A DNA stretch of 64,000 nucleotides from Holothuria scabra. Its lineage: Eukaryota > Echinodermata > Holothuroidea > Aspidochirotida > Holothuriidae. A model generated the notes under the pieces. That model ran no database searches and was not told where the DNA came from. It saw only the letters and a list, made by a program, of their open reading frames with translations. Positions 47,450 to 60,940 of the stretch are shown here, piece by piece. The translations under genes were made by a program, and so were the position numbers. The DNA lies in NCBI GenBank assembly GCA_037179385.1, contig CM074184.1, forward strand, positions 13,596,001 through 13,660,000, written 5' to 3'. Position 1 is the first letter of the stretch; every line of letters starts with the position of its first letter.

Positions 47450-48350
47450 CTTAAACTAAGCTACAGATCGAATTTGAAAATTAAAATGAATTCATTTACG
47501 AGAGAAAATGGATATAAGTAAGAGGTTGCATTTCACTCGATTATGTTAGTCAACAGATAGTTGCAGTATAGATTAAGGCATTCTGTCTGTCCCAGGTTAA
47601 AGGCGAAAACAATTCAAGTTGGTTTCTTACAAAGTAGATCTAATATATATTGAGGGATAAAGTGCATAAAGTTTTTGTGATGTTTCACACGAGGAAAGAA
47701 AAGAGAAAAGTTGTTTCTAATTTCTTTTTCTTAAGTTGTACACGGGATAAAGTCAGCAGAAATGAAATTTTAACGTGCAAGTTAGCTTTACACTGGATTG
47801 GTTCAGTCAGCAAATAGTTCCAGGGTAGATTTAGGCATTCTGTCTGTTCCGGCAGAAGGGCGACAATAATTTAAGTTTGTGTCGTACGAAATACACCTAA
47901 TATATGTTTATGTGCAAGGGAAACTCATTTTACATTCAAACAGTTCCCCTGTGGGCTGGGGTTGTAGAATATGCCCCCGGTGTTCCCCGCCTGTCTTAAC
48001 AGGCGACTAAAGAGGAGGAATTTAACAGTACTTGAACAGTATGACACTTTGTAACACATTCGTGTTTATATAACACATTCGTGTTGGTGTGTCGTAAAAC
48101 CATAACTAACTACCTAACAATTTTCATTCTATTGGTTTAGTTAAAAAGAAAAAAAAATGTAGGAAAAGCAACGCATTGTGTCGGTCTCGGCTAAAAGGCA
48201 ACAAAATTTTAAGTTTACGTTTTTTGCGAAGTTGTACTAATTTTTGTAACAAAGTACTATAACTTTAATCACGCATACATAAGGCTTCGTACGAAAACTC
48301 GCGAATCAATACTTTGTACCGTTCCTTCGTAGGAATCAGTATTAATGACT
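47450..48350 (+). repeat. Satellite monomers resuming in the forward direction
   Basis: Backbone landmarks (TTTCACTCGATTATGTTAGT, AAGGCATTCTGTCTGTCCCA, TTAGCTTTACACTGGATTGG, GTGTCGTACGAAATA at about 47880) show the left-arm orientation. It is interrupted at 47925-48110 by an unrelated short repeat. Confidence 0.7.
47925..48110 (+). mobile_element. Possible SINE-like dispersed repeat
   Basis: Unlike the surrounding satellite: GTTCCCCTGTGGGCTGGGGT, GGTGTTCCCCGCCTGTCTTA followed by ACAGGCGACTAAAG, which contains a GCCTG/CAGGC hairpin. The GCCTGT-AACAGGCGACTAAA motif resembles one I know from short interspersed repeats of other invertebrates, but ends and target duplication are not evident. A 19-bp direct repeat (TAACACATTCGTGTT) lies near 48052-48085. 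Confidence 0.4.
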
Positions 48351-48359
48351 GTTGCACTT

Positions 48360-50330
48360 TGAAATATAACGCGTACCGTAATAGCTAATTTTTATATTCC
48401 TAAGTGGAGGTATAGAACTTGTTACTTTATTTATATATTAACGCGTGATCGGCGAGGCAATTAACACTTTGAAGTGCAAATGTTTCTAACGTCAGGTTTT
48501 GTTAAAGCATGGGGTAAACACATGAATGTGTTCACATCAACAACACCTCAACAGTCATGATAATTGTCCCACTGATAACTCGTTCATGTGCTAGTAAAGC
48601 AATAAGCCCCATACCATAACTGTAAAAAATCAGCTATTTCAAGTGCTAATGACGTGTTATGCGTTATTTTTGAGTGTTGTAATTTGAGTGGTTTGCTTCA
48701 TATTCTTGTACTTCCTCGTACGGAAAGAAACGGAAATGAATTTTTTGATCCCCATTATGCCCTGCTAGACTCTTCTGTGATCTTTTTGTGTACCTATTTG
48801 TACTGGTAAAAATCTTTCTAGTGAAAAAGCTAACCCCAAGTTGTAGACAGACTTTATAATGAGTCTGTCTCGTTTCATATGAGGTGTCCAATATAAAATT
48901 CAGTGTTTCGTCAACTTTCTGACATTATGTTAAAACAACCTCGACCGAAATCAGAGGCGTAGCCAGCAGTGGCGGAGCTAGGGATTTCAGTCAGAGTGGG
49001 CGAAAATGGTCTACAGGGCGCTTCGAAGCGGTAAATACCCTGAGTCTCAGCCCGATCGGATCCACGGCTTTTCAGACTTTCCATTTGATTCCCCGCACCT
49101 GGTAGAAGACTATACTTTTCCATTTCTCCTCAACTGCCTCAGCAAGTTTTTCCATTAAAACATGTTTAAATTTTCTATCCATAGGACTCTGCAGGAGAAA
49201 ATGGGTGGGGGGGGGAGGGGGCAATTTCTCTTAGGGGGAAAGCTTCGGGCCACCATGAACTGGCACGCAGCACAAAAAAATTTTGGCCCAAAATGCCTCT
49301 CAGATTGCTGGAAATGGCATTTTTAAAGCCTATTTTACTGCATACAAATAGGGAAAACACTGAGTGAACTGTTAAGAAATATTGATGTTAATTTTTCTTC
49401 GTCTTTTTCTTTATGTTTTCTTCGTTTTTTCAGGTTTTGTATTTTCATTTTGAGGGCAAGTTCCCCTTGCCGCTACCTGCGGACGCCCATGTTTTTATCC
49501 GTCTCTTTCACATTCTATCATGGAGCTTGTCATTACATTTTGTGTTATTGTCAGGTCTCTGATTAAGATTTTAATGTAATAATGTGCTACTTTGTGAAGA
49601 TAAAGTTTAAAGCCGCTAGAGCCAAATAACACGCAATCTTACAGAGGGAAAAGTTGTGGAATTTAATCATCGTTAGGTGTAAATTTTTGGTATCTGATCA
49701 ATATTAATTGACGTTATTTACATCATGTGACAACTCTAAAAGAGCCATTAATTAAGTACATTGCAAGAAATAGTCAAGAAAAACGAAAGCGAAATGGAAA
49801 CTGCTCATTAAAACTCTTAAACCACTACCACTATAACAGTTTTATTTTATTATAACATGAATGTTCTCTTCAAATGAGTTTGAAAAATGTTGTGGAAACT
49901 ATTTTGGTATCTTTATAAGCTCTTTTTATTGTCAATGTTGACAATCATCCCCGACAACAAGAGGACTATTTGCGCTACAATTATTGTTGCACCCTTTGCA
50001 ATATCTTTTATTGGACGGGAGGGAAATTAAATGTCAGTCTGTAAATTTTGTAAGCTTATAATCACGCTTGTTGTTGAAGCAATTAACTTAGCACAGCGAC
50101 GACATTCATTAGTGCGTATAAAGCATGAAGATACGTTTCGGCAAACTAAACTTATCCCTATATCACAGAAGATGGTCCTTTTTATCAAAAGAAAGTGCAG
50201 ATGGTACAGTTACTAGTGGCTCTTTGATCACTTTGTTATGTGGGCCTTAAAACAACACTATTTAATTATTTCTTTTGCCAATAATAATGCAGGAGTAAAG
50301 TATGCTAAAAACCTAAAAAGGGCGCCGAAA
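48360..50330. other. Non-satellite spacer between the two oppositely oriented arms
   Basis: The TTCGTACGAA monomer backbone is lost here. The left part (48360-48950) and right part (49510-50330) show no recognised gene or repeat. The middle holds hAT-like termini (next entry). It is the pivot between forward satellite (up to 48.35 kb) and reverse satellite (from about 50.4 kb). Confidence 0.6.
48972..49495. mobile_element. Decayed hAT-like non-autonomous element
   Basis: CAGTGGCGGAGCTAGGGATT at about 48974 is a typical hAT-type left end. Near 49470-49490 is CCTGCGGACGCCCATG, a hAT-like right end of a different consensus. G-rich and AAAAAAATTTT tracts lie inside. The two ends do not pair well, so two fragments may be merged. 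Confidence 0.45.
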
Positions 50331-50399
50331 GACGATTTTGGTCCGTAAGGTGGGGCGAAAGCCTGGAAAAACAAAATGCCGTATATTACTGGATCCATG

Positions 50400-51300
50400 T
50401 GCTGACGGATCGAGTGAGAAGCTATCAAACAAGTTGAAATCTCATTTCTTTCGACTTCCCCTTGTAAACAACTTAACTAATAATGAAATAACTTATCACT
50501 CAGTTTCTCAATGCATATACTTGGTACGTTTCCGTACAAAGCTGCATAACTGCGTAATAATGATTGGAGCACTTTGTAAACATACACTTCTACTTCGTAC
50601 GAAACATAAACTTCAAGTATTTCGCCTTTAGCCGGAATCGACATGGTGCATTGATCTTACTCGATCTATTTATAAAACAAACCAATCTAGTGAAATGCTG
50701 CTCCATTAATATGTCTTTTATTATTTTGACTTTCTCCTAGGTGCGTCATTACACCAATTAAAGTGAACTTCAGTCGCTCAAATTATAAGGTCAATATCAA
50801 CAAACAATAGTTCGTATATTTTGTAGTAAGATGTATTAATGCTTGTACTTCGTAAGAAATAATATCAAACTGCAGTCGCCTTTAAGCCGGAGCAGACAGT
50901 GTGCTTTAATCTCACTGGATCTATATGCTGTGACCAAACCAATCGAGTGAAAAGCTACCCCGCACGTTGAAATATCATTTCTTTGAACTTTCTCTGATAA
51001 GCAACTTTACTTAAAAATAAAGGAGTTGCACAAACTTTTTAAAAATATACTGTACGCAACATATACTCCGTATATTTTCGTACGAAACAGTATGAATTCG
51101 TCATTATCTTAGCACTTTGTAAAATATATTAGCATTTGTTCGTGCGAAACACAAACTTTAATTTTTCCTCTTGTAGCCGGAACCGATATAGTGCGTTGTT
51201 CTTACTGGATTTATTTGTTAAAAAAGACCAATAAATAAACTGTTCCCCAGCTTCAGGTCTTAATGAATGTCTGTTTGCCTAAAACCATGGACTAACCCTA
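50400..51300 (-). repeat. Diverged satellite monomers, right arm start
   Basis: The reverse complement of left-arm monomers: GGTACGTTTCCGTACAAAGC, CACTTCTACTTCGTACGAAA, CGCCTTTAGCCGGAATCGAC, GATCTATTTATAAAACAAACC, AATCGAGTGAAAAGCTACCC. Orientation is opposite to 37.7-45.1 kb. Confidence 0.8.
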
Positions 51301-53391
51301 AGTCTCGTCTAAAGGCCCACCGAGGGCAAATGGAAGGAACCTTGGAAACGAGTCGTCATTTTCTTGATATGCCGTTACAGTAATTTTTTACGGTAACACT
51401 AATCTTGAGGTCTGTTTTCGACTTGCCTCCGTATGAAGGAAAAAGTTGTCAAGTTTACCGGTAGGGGATACTCTACGTACACTACCCCCCCCCCCCCCCC
51501 CCAAGTGTTTGTGTAACTATTTTGAGTAAATGATTTAAGCAGTTTTTTTTTAGCAAGATATAGATTCATAATTGTTATGTACTTTTTACGAAAAGAATTT
51601 AAATCGTTGCTGGATGCGACATCCATTGGTTTTTAATACATTTGGTAACCAACACTTTCCAGTAGAGCGCGACCCCGCACCCAGGCTGACGTGTCCAATA
51701 GCATATAACGAGTTTGTTTTTTATATTTAATGTTGTTTTTGTGTTATCTCACATAAAAATAAAGCAACTTACTGTTCAATTTTAGATCAATATATCACAA
51801 TGAATACTTTGTGCGTTTTCGTACGAGGTTGCATGCATGTCTCATATTAATTCTACAGGTTCAAGTTTGTACCATATAGCAGTTTGGCCTAATTCGTCGT
51901 ACGAAATAAAACTCAACTGAAATGTTGGAATGTTTGTTCCCCAAAATGCTCCGCTTTTTGTAAATTTATTTGTTTGTTGAGGGCAAAGCAAACCCCACGT
52001 TAGAGTCAGTCTTTAATTTGAGCTTGTTCCGTAGGATATCTCAATCATGAACGCAATTTATCGCTTATGTTTTGGCTCTAGACATCACATGCAATTTGTA
52101 AGTGCGGCTTCATTTTCGTACGAAGCTGTTTGAACGTTGAATGTCCGGCAATAAATTGAGTGTTTCCTTTCTTCTTACTTAATATATGTTAGAACCCGTA
52201 CGAAATATATAAGCTCATTGGACTGCAACTTTTTTGTTTCCTTTGCATGACATAATTATGATGAATTAACGAGTAAATTGAACTTTCTCTCCTAAGCAAC
52301 TTTACTTAAATATATACTAAGGAGTTGCACTCACTTTTTAAATATATAATGTACGCAACATATACTCCGTATATTTTCGTACGAAACTGTATGAATTCGT
52401 CATTATTATCTTAGCACTTTGTTAAATATATTAGTACTTGTCCGTACGAAACACAAACTTTAATTTTCCCCTTGTAGCCGGAACCAATAAAGTGCGTTGT
52501 TCTTACTGGATCTATTTGTTTAAAAAACCAATAAATAACCTGTTCCCCAGCTTTAGGTCTAAGTAAATGTTTCCTTGCCTAAAACCATGGACTAACCCTA
52601 AGTCTCGTCTAAGGGCCCACCGAGGGCAAATGGAAGGGAACTTGGAAAAGTGTCGTTATTTTCTTGATATGCCGTTACAGTAATTTTTTACGGTAACACT
52701 AATCTTGAGGTCTATTTTTGACTTGCCTCTGTATGAAGGCAAAAGTTGGTCAAGTTTCCGGTAGGGGATACTCTACGTACGCTACACCCCCCCCCCCCCA
52801 GGTGTTTGTGTAACTATTTTGAGTAAATGATTTAAGCAGTTTTTTGGCAAGATATAGATTCATAATTGTTATGTACGTTTACGAAAAAAAATATTAATCG
52901 TTGCTGGACGCGATATCCATTGGTTTTTAATACATTTGGTAACCAACACTTTCCAGTAGAGCGCGACTCCGCAACCAAGCTAAAGTGTCCAATTACGAGT
53001 TTGTTTTTTTTATGTTTTATGTTGTTTTTGTGTTATCTCACATAACAATAAAGCAACTTACTGTTCAATTTTAGATCAATATATCACAATGAATACTTTG
53101 TGCGTTTTCGTACGAAGTTGCATGCATGTCTCATATTTGAATTTTAGAGGTTCAAGTTTGTACCATGTAGCAGTTTGGCCTACTGCTTCGTACGAAATAA
53201 AACTCAACTGAAATGTTGGAATGTTTGTTCCCCGAAATGCTCCGCTTTTTGTATATTTATTTGTTTGTTGAGTGCAAAGCAAACCCCGCGTTACAGTCAG
53301 CGTTTAATTTGAGCTTGTTTCGTAGGATATCTCAATCATGAACGCAATTTATCGCTTATGTTTTGGCTCTAGACATCACATGCAATTTGTA

Positions 53392-53780
53392 CACTCTAAA
53401 ATCAAAAGAGTGAACTTAGTCACTCTTTGATCGAGTGAAAAGTGTAAATTCGCTCCATTAGAGTGATAATTCACTCCAAGACGAGTGAAGTTCCCTCCAA
53501 AAAGAGTGAAGTTCCCTCTAAAAAGAGTGAAATTCACTAGAGGAAGAGGGAAAATTCACTCTTCCACGAGTGCCTGCAATGATCGCCCTTTTTTTAAGAG
53601 CGATCATCGTGAAGTGAAACTTCGCTCGTTTTGAGGCAATTTCACTCTTTTTGGAGTGAACTTCACTCTTTTTGAAGTGAACTTCACTCTTTTTGGAGGG
53701 AACTTCACTCCTCTTGGAGTGAATTAACATTTTTCACTCGATCAAAGAGTGAAAAAGTTCACTCTTTTGATTTTAGAGTG
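53392..53780. mobile_element. 389-bp fold-back MITE, copy 1
   Basis: Terminal inverted repeats are perfect over at least 25 bp, starting CACTCTAAAATCAAAAGAGT at the left and mirrored at the right. TA flanks both sides (53390-53391, 53781-53782). Neighbouring units without the element read GCAATTTG-TA-AGTGCGGC (52110, 57580), the empty site. The interior is built of GAGTGAA/TTCACTC sub-repeats of about 21 bp around a GATCGC...GCGATC hairpin. No transposase. The TA duplication suits Tc1/mariner-type or similar transposition. Confidence 0.9.
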
Positions 53781-55900
53781 TAAGTGCGCCTACATTTTCG
53801 TACGAAGCTGTTTGAACGTTGAATGTCCGGCAATAAATTGAGTGTTTCCTTTCTTCTTACTTAATATATGTTAGAACTCGTACGAAATACATAAGCTCAT
53901 TGGACTGCAACTTTTTTGTTTCCTTTGCATGATATAATTATGATGAATTAACGAGTAAATTGAACTTTCTCTCCTAAGAACTTTACTTAAATATATACTA
54001 AGGAGTTGCACTCACTTTTTAAATAGATACTGTAAGCAAAATGTACTCCGTATATTTTCGTACGAAACTGTTTGAATTCGTCATTATTATCTTAGCACTT
54101 TGTAAAATATATTAGTACTTGTTCGTACGAAACACAAACTTTAATTTTTCCACTTGTAGCCGGAACCGATATAGTGCGTTGTTCTTATATATAATACATT
54201 TGGAAACCAACACTTTCCAGTAGAGCGCGACCCTGCAACCAAGCTAAAGTGTCCAATTACGAGTTTTTTTTTTTTATGTTTTATGTTGTTTTTGTGTTAT
54301 CTCACATAAAAATAAAGCAACTTACTGTTCAATATTAGATCAATATATCACAATGAATACTTTGTGCGTTTTCGTACGAAGTTGCATGCATGTCTAATAT
54401 TTGAATTTTAGAGGTTCAAGTTTGTACCATGTAGCAGTTTGGCCTACTGCTTCGTACGAAATAAAACTCAACTGAAATGTTGGAATGTTTGTTCCCCGAA
54501 ATGCTCCGCTTTTTGTATATTTATTTGTTTGTTGAGGGCAAAGCAAACCCCACGTTAGAGTCAGTCTTTAATTTGAGCTTGTTTCGTAGGATATCTCAAT
54601 CATGAACGCAATTTATCGCTTATGTAAGTGTGCCTACATTTTCGTACGAAGCTGTATGAACGTTGAATGTCCGGCAATAAATTGAGTGTTTCCTTACTTC
54701 TTACTTAATAAATGTCAGAACCCGTACGAAATATATAAGCTCATTGGACTGCAACTTTTTTGTTTCCTTTGCATGACATAATTATGATGAATTAACGAGT
54801 AAATTGAACTTTCTCTCCTAAGAACTTTACTTAAATATATACTAAGGAGTTGCACTCACTTTTTAAATAGATACTGTAAGCAACATATACTCCGTATATT
54901 TTCGTACGAAACTGTTTTAATTCGTCATTATTATCTTAGCACTTTGTAAAATATATTAGTACTTGTTCGTACGAAACACAAACTTTAATTTTTCCACTTG
55001 TAGCCGGAACCGATATTGTGCGTTGTTCTTACTGGATCTATTTGTTAAAAAAACCAATAAATAACCTGTTCCATAGCTTTAGGTCTTAATGAATGTCTGT
55101 TTGCTTAAAACCATGGACTAACCCGAAGTCTCGTCAAAAGGCCCACAGGGGGCAAATGGAAGGGACCTTGGAAAGGTGTCGTCATTTCTTGATATGCCGT
55201 TACAGTAATTTTTACGGTTACACCAATGTTGAGGTCTATTTTCGACTTGCCTTGATGAAGGCAAAAGTTGGTCAAGTTTCCGGTAGGGAATACTCTACGT
55301 ACGCCCCCCCAAGTGTTTGTGTAACTATTTTGAGTAAATGATTTAAGCAGTTTTTTGGGCAAGATATAGATTCATAATTGTTATGTACGTTTACGAAAAA
55401 AATATTAATCGTTGCTGGACGCGATATCCATTGGTTTTTAATACATTTGGTAACCAACACTTTCCAGTAGAGCGCGACTCCGCAACCAAGCTAAAGTGTC
55501 CAATTACGAGTTTGTTTTTTATGTTTTATGTTGTTTTTGTGTTATCTCACATAACAATAAAGCAACTTACTGTTCAATTTTAGATCAATATATCACAATG
55601 AATACTTTGTGCGTTTTCGTACGAAGTTGCATGCATGTCTCATATTTGAATTTTAGAGGTTCAAGTTTGTACCATGTAGCAGTTTGGCCTACTGCTTCGT
55701 ACGAAATAAAACTCAACTGAAATGTTGGAATGTTTGTTCCCCGAAATGCTCCGCTTTTTGTATATTTATTTGTTTGTTGAGTGCAAAGCAAACCCCGCGT
55801 TACAGTCAGCGTTTAATTTGAGCTTGTTTCGTAGGATATCTCAATCATGAACGCAATTTATCGCTTATGTTTTGGCTCTAGACATCACATGCAATTTGTA

Positions 55901-56289
55901 CACTCTAAAATCAAAAGAGTGAACTTAGTCACTCTTTGATCGAGTGAAAAGTGTAAATTCGCTCCATTAGAGTGATAATTCACTCCAAGACGAGTGAAGT
56001 TCCCTCCAAAAAGAGTGAAGTTCCCTCTAAAAAGAGTGAAATTCACTAGAGGAAGAGGGAAAATTCACTCTTCCACGAGAGCCTGCAATGATCGCCCTTT
56101 TTTTAAGAGCGATCATCGTGAAGTGAAACTTCGCTCGTTTTGAGGCAATTTCACTCTTTTTGGAGTGAACTTCACTCTTTTTGAAGTGAACTTCACTCTT
56201 TTTGGAGGGAACTTCACTCCTCTTGGAGTGAATTAACATTTTTCACTCGATCAAAGAGTGAAAAAGTTCACTCTTTTGATTTTAGAGTG
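55901..56289. mobile_element. 389-bp fold-back MITE, copy 2
   Basis: Same length, ends and insertion site as 53392-53780. It carries the variant CACGAGAGCCTGCAATG in the middle, shared with copy 5. Confidence 0.9.
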
Positions 56290-58876
56290 TAAGTGCGCCT
56301 ACATTTTCGTACGAAGCTGTTTGAACGTTGAATGTCCGGCAATAAATTGAGTGTTTCCTTTCTTCTTACTTAATATATGTTAGAACTCGTACGAAATACA
56401 TAAGCTCATTGGACTGCAACTTTTTTGTTTCCTTTGCATGACATAATTATGATGAATTAACGAGTAAATTGAACTTTCTCTCCTAAGAACTTTACTTAAA
56501 TATATACTAAGGAGTTGCACTCACTTTTTAAATATATACTGTAAGCAACATATACTCCGTATATTTTCGTACGAAACTGTTTGAATTCGTCATTATTATC
56601 TTAGCACTTTGTAAAATATATTAGTACTTGTTCGTACGAAACACAAACTTTAATTTTTCCACTTGTAGCCGGAACCGATATAGTGCGTTGTTCTTACTGG
56701 ATCTATTTGTTAAAAAAAACCAATAAATAACCTGTTCCATAGCTTTAGGTCTTAATGAATGTCTGTTTGCCTAAAACCATGGACTAACCCGAAGTCTCGT
56801 CTAAAGGCCCACAGAGGGCAAATGGAAGGGACCTTGGAAAGGTGTCGTCATTTCTTGATATGCCGTTACAGTAATTTTTTACGGTTACACCAATGTTGAG
56901 GTCTATTTTCGACTTGCCTTGATGAAGGCAAAAGTTGGTCAAGTTTCCGGTTGGGAATACTCTACGTACGCCCCCCCCCCCCCCAAGTGTTTGTGTAACT
57001 ATTTTGAGTAAATTATTTAAGCAGTTTTTTTTTAGCAAGATATAGATTCATAATTGTTATGTACTTTTTACGAAAAGAATTTTATTCGTTGCTGGATGCG
57101 ACATCCATTGGTTTTTAATACATTTGGTAACCAACACTTTCCAGTAGAGCGCGACCCCGCACCCAGGCTGACGTGTCCAATAGCATATAACGAGTTTGTT
57201 TTTTATATTTAATGTTGTTTTTGTGTTATCTCACATAAAAATAAAGCAACTTACTGTTCAATTTTAGATCAATATATCACAATGAATACTTTGTGCGTTT
57301 TCGTACGAGGTTGCATGCATGTCTCATATTAATTCTACAGGTTCAAGTTTGTACCATATAGCAGTTTGGCCTAATTCGTCGTACGAAATAAAACTCAACT
57401 GAAATGTTGGAATGTTTGTTCCCCAAAATGCTCCGCTTTTTGTAAATTTATTTGTTTGTTGAGGGCAAAGCAAACCCCACGTTAGAGTCAGTCTTTAATT
57501 TGAGCTTGTTCCGTAGGATATCTCAATCATGAACGCAATTTATCGCTTATGTTTTGGCTCTAGACATCACATGCAATTTGTAAGTGCGGCTTCATTTTCG
57601 TACGAAGCTGTTTGAACGTTGAATGTCCGGCAATAAATTGAGTGTTTCCTTTCTTCTTACTTAATATATGTTAGAACCCGTACGAAATATATAAGCTCAA
57701 TGGACTGCAACTTTTTTGTTTCCTTTGCATGACATAATTATGATGAATTAACGAGTAAATTGAACTTTCTCTCCTAAGCAACTTTACTTAAATATATACT
57801 AAGGAGTTGCACTCACTTTTTAAATATATAATGTACGCAACATATACTCCGTATATTTTCGTACGAAACTGTATGAATTCGTCATTATTATCTTAGCACT
57901 TTGTAAAATATATTAGTACTTGTCCGTACGAAACACAAACTTTAATTTTCCTCTTGTAGCCGGAACCAATAAAGTGCGTTGTTCTTACTGGATCTATTTG
58001 TTTAAAAAACCAATAAATAACCTGTTCCCCAGCTTTAGGTCTAAGTAAATGTTTCCTTGTCTAAAACCATGGACTAACCCTAAGTCTCGTCTAAGGGCCC
58101 ACCGAGGGCAAATGGAAGGGAACTTGGAAAAGTGTCGTTATTTTCTTGATATGCCGTTACAGTAATTTTTTACGGTAACACTAATCTTGAGGTCTATTTT
58201 TGACTTGCCTCTGTATGAAGGCAAAAGTTGGTCAAGTTTCCGGTAGGGGATACTCTACGTACGCTACACCCCCCCCCCCCCAGGTGTTTGTGTAACTATT
58301 TTGAGTAAATGATTTAAGCAGTTTTTTTTGGCAAGATATAGATTCATAATTGTTATGTACGTTTACGAAAAAAATATTAATCGTTGCTGGACGCGATATC
58401 CATTGGTTTTTAATACATTTGGTAACCAACACTTTCCAGTAGAGCGCGACTCCGCAACCAAGCTAAAGTGTCCAATTACGAGTTTGTTTTTTTTTTATGT
58501 TTTATGTTGTTTTTGTGTTATCTCACATAACAATAAAGCAACTTACTGTTCAATTTTAGATCAATATATCACAATGAATACTTTGTGCGTTTTCGTACGA
58601 AGTTGCATGCATGTCTCATATTTGAATTTTAGAGGTTCAAGTTTGTACCATGTAGCAGTTTGGCCTACTGCTTCGTACGAAATAAAACTCAACTGAAATG
58701 TTGGAATGTTTGTTCCCCGAAATGCTCCGCTTTTTGTATATTTATTTGTTTGTTGAGTGCAAAGCAAACCCCGCGTTACAGTCAGCGTTTAATTTGAGCT
58801 TGTTTCGTAGGATATCTCAATCATGAACGCAATTTATCGCTTATGTTTTGGCTCTAGACATCACATGCAATTTGTA

Positions 58877-59265
58877 CACTCTAAAATCAAAAGAGTGAAC
58901 TTAGTCACTCTTTGATCGAGTGAAAAGTGTAAATTCGCTCCATTAGAGTGATAATTCACTCCAAGACGAGTGAAGTTCCCTCCAAAAAGAGTGAAGTTCC
59001 CTCTAAAAAGAGTGAAATTCACTAGAGGAAGAGGGAAAATTCACTCTTCCACGAGTGCTTGCAATGATCGCCCTTTTTTTAAGAGCGATCATCGTGAAGT
59101 GAAACTTCGCTCGTTTTGAGGCAATTTCACTCTTTTTGGAGTGAACTTCACTCTTTTTGAAGTGAACTTCACTCTTTTTGGAGGGAACTTCACTCCTCTT
59201 GGAGTGAATTAACATTTTTCACTCGATCAAAGAGTGAAAAAGTTCACTCTTTTGATTTTAGAGTG
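58877..59265. mobile_element. 389-bp fold-back MITE, copy 3
   Basis: Same length, ends and site. Carries the variant CACGAGTGCTTGCAATG, shared with copy 4. Confidence 0.9.
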
Positions 59266-60551
59266 TAAGTGCGCCTACATTTTCGTACGAAGCTGTATGA
59301 ACGTTGAATGTCCGGCAATAAATTGAGTGTTTCCTTTCTTCTTACTTAATATATGTTAGAACTCGTACGAAATACATAAGCTCATTGGACTGCAACTTTT
59401 TTGTTTCCTTTGCATGATATAATTATGATGAATTAACGAGTAAATTGAACTTTCTCTCCTAAGAACTTTACTTAAATATATACTAAGGAGTTGCACTCAC
59501 TTTTTAAATAGATACTGTAAGCAAAATGTACTCCGTATATTTTCGTACGAAACTGTTTGAATTCGTCATTATTATCTTAGCACTTTGTAAAATATATTAG
59601 TACTTGTTCGTACGAAACACAAACTTTAATTTTTCCACTTGTAGCCGGAACCGATATTGTGCGTTGTTCTTACTGGATCTATTTGTTAAAAAAACCAATA
59701 AATAACCTGTTCCATAGCTTTAGGTCTTAATGAATGTCTGTTTGCTTAAAACCATGGACTAACCCGAAGTCTCGTCAAAAGGCCCACAGGGGGCAAATGG
59801 AAGGGACCTTGGAAAGGTGTCGTCATTTCTTGATATGCCGTTACAGTAATTTTTTACGGTTACACCAATGTTGAGGTCTATTTTCGACTTGCCTTGATGA
59901 AGGCAAAAGTTGGTCAAGTTTCCGGTAGGGAATACTCTACGTACGCCCCCCCCCCCCCCAAGTGTTTGTGTAACTATTTTGAGTAAATGATTTAAGCAGT
60001 TTTTTGGGCAAGATATAGATTCATAATTGTTATGTACGTTTACGAAAAAAATATTAATCGTTGCTGGACGCGATATCCATTGGTTTTTAATACATTTGGT
60101 AACCAACACTTTCCAGTAGAGCGCGACTCCGCAACCAAGCTAAAGTGTCCAATTACGAGTTTGTTTTTTTTATGTTTTATGTTGTTTTTGTGTTATCTCA
60201 CATAACAATAAAGCAACTTACTGTTCAATTTTAGATCAATATATCACAATGAATACTTTGTGCGTTTTCGTACGAAGTTGCATGCATGTCTCATATTTGA
60301 ATTTTAGAGGTTCAAGTTTGTACCATGTAGCAGTTTGGCCTACTGCTTCGTACGAAATAAAACTCAACTGAAATGTTGGAATGTTTGTTCCCCGAAATGC
60401 TCCGCTTTTTGTATATTTATTTGTTTGTTGAGTGCAAAGCAAACCCCGCGTTACAGTCAGCGTTTAATTTGAGCTTGTTTCGTAGGATATCTCAATCATG
60501 AACGCAATTTATCGCTTATGTTTTGGCTCTAGACATCACATGCAATTTGTA

Positions 60552-60940
60552 CACTCTAAAATCAAAAGAGTGAACTTAGTCACTCTTTGATCGAGTGAAA
60601 AGTGTAAATTCGCTCCATTAGAGTGATAATTCACTCCAAGACGAGTGAAGTTCCCTCCAAAAAGAGTGAAGTTCCCTCTAAAAAGAGTGAAATTCACTAG
60701 AGGAAGAGGGAAAATTCACTCTTCCACGAGTGCTTGCAATGATCGCCCTTTTTTTAAGAGCGATCATCGTGAAGTGAAACTTCGCTCGTTTTGAGGCAAT
60801 TTCACTCTTTTTGGAGTGAACTTCACTCTTTTTGAAGTGAACTTCACTCTTTTTGGAGGGAACTTCACTCCTCTTGGAGTGAATTAACATTTTTCACTCG
60901 ATCAAAGAGTGAAAAAGTTCACTCTTTTGATTTTAGAGTG
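60552..60940. mobile_element. 389-bp fold-back MITE, copy 4
   Basis: Same length, ends and site; same central variant as copy 3, linking the adjacent units 58592-60267 and 60267-61527. Confidence 0.9.
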
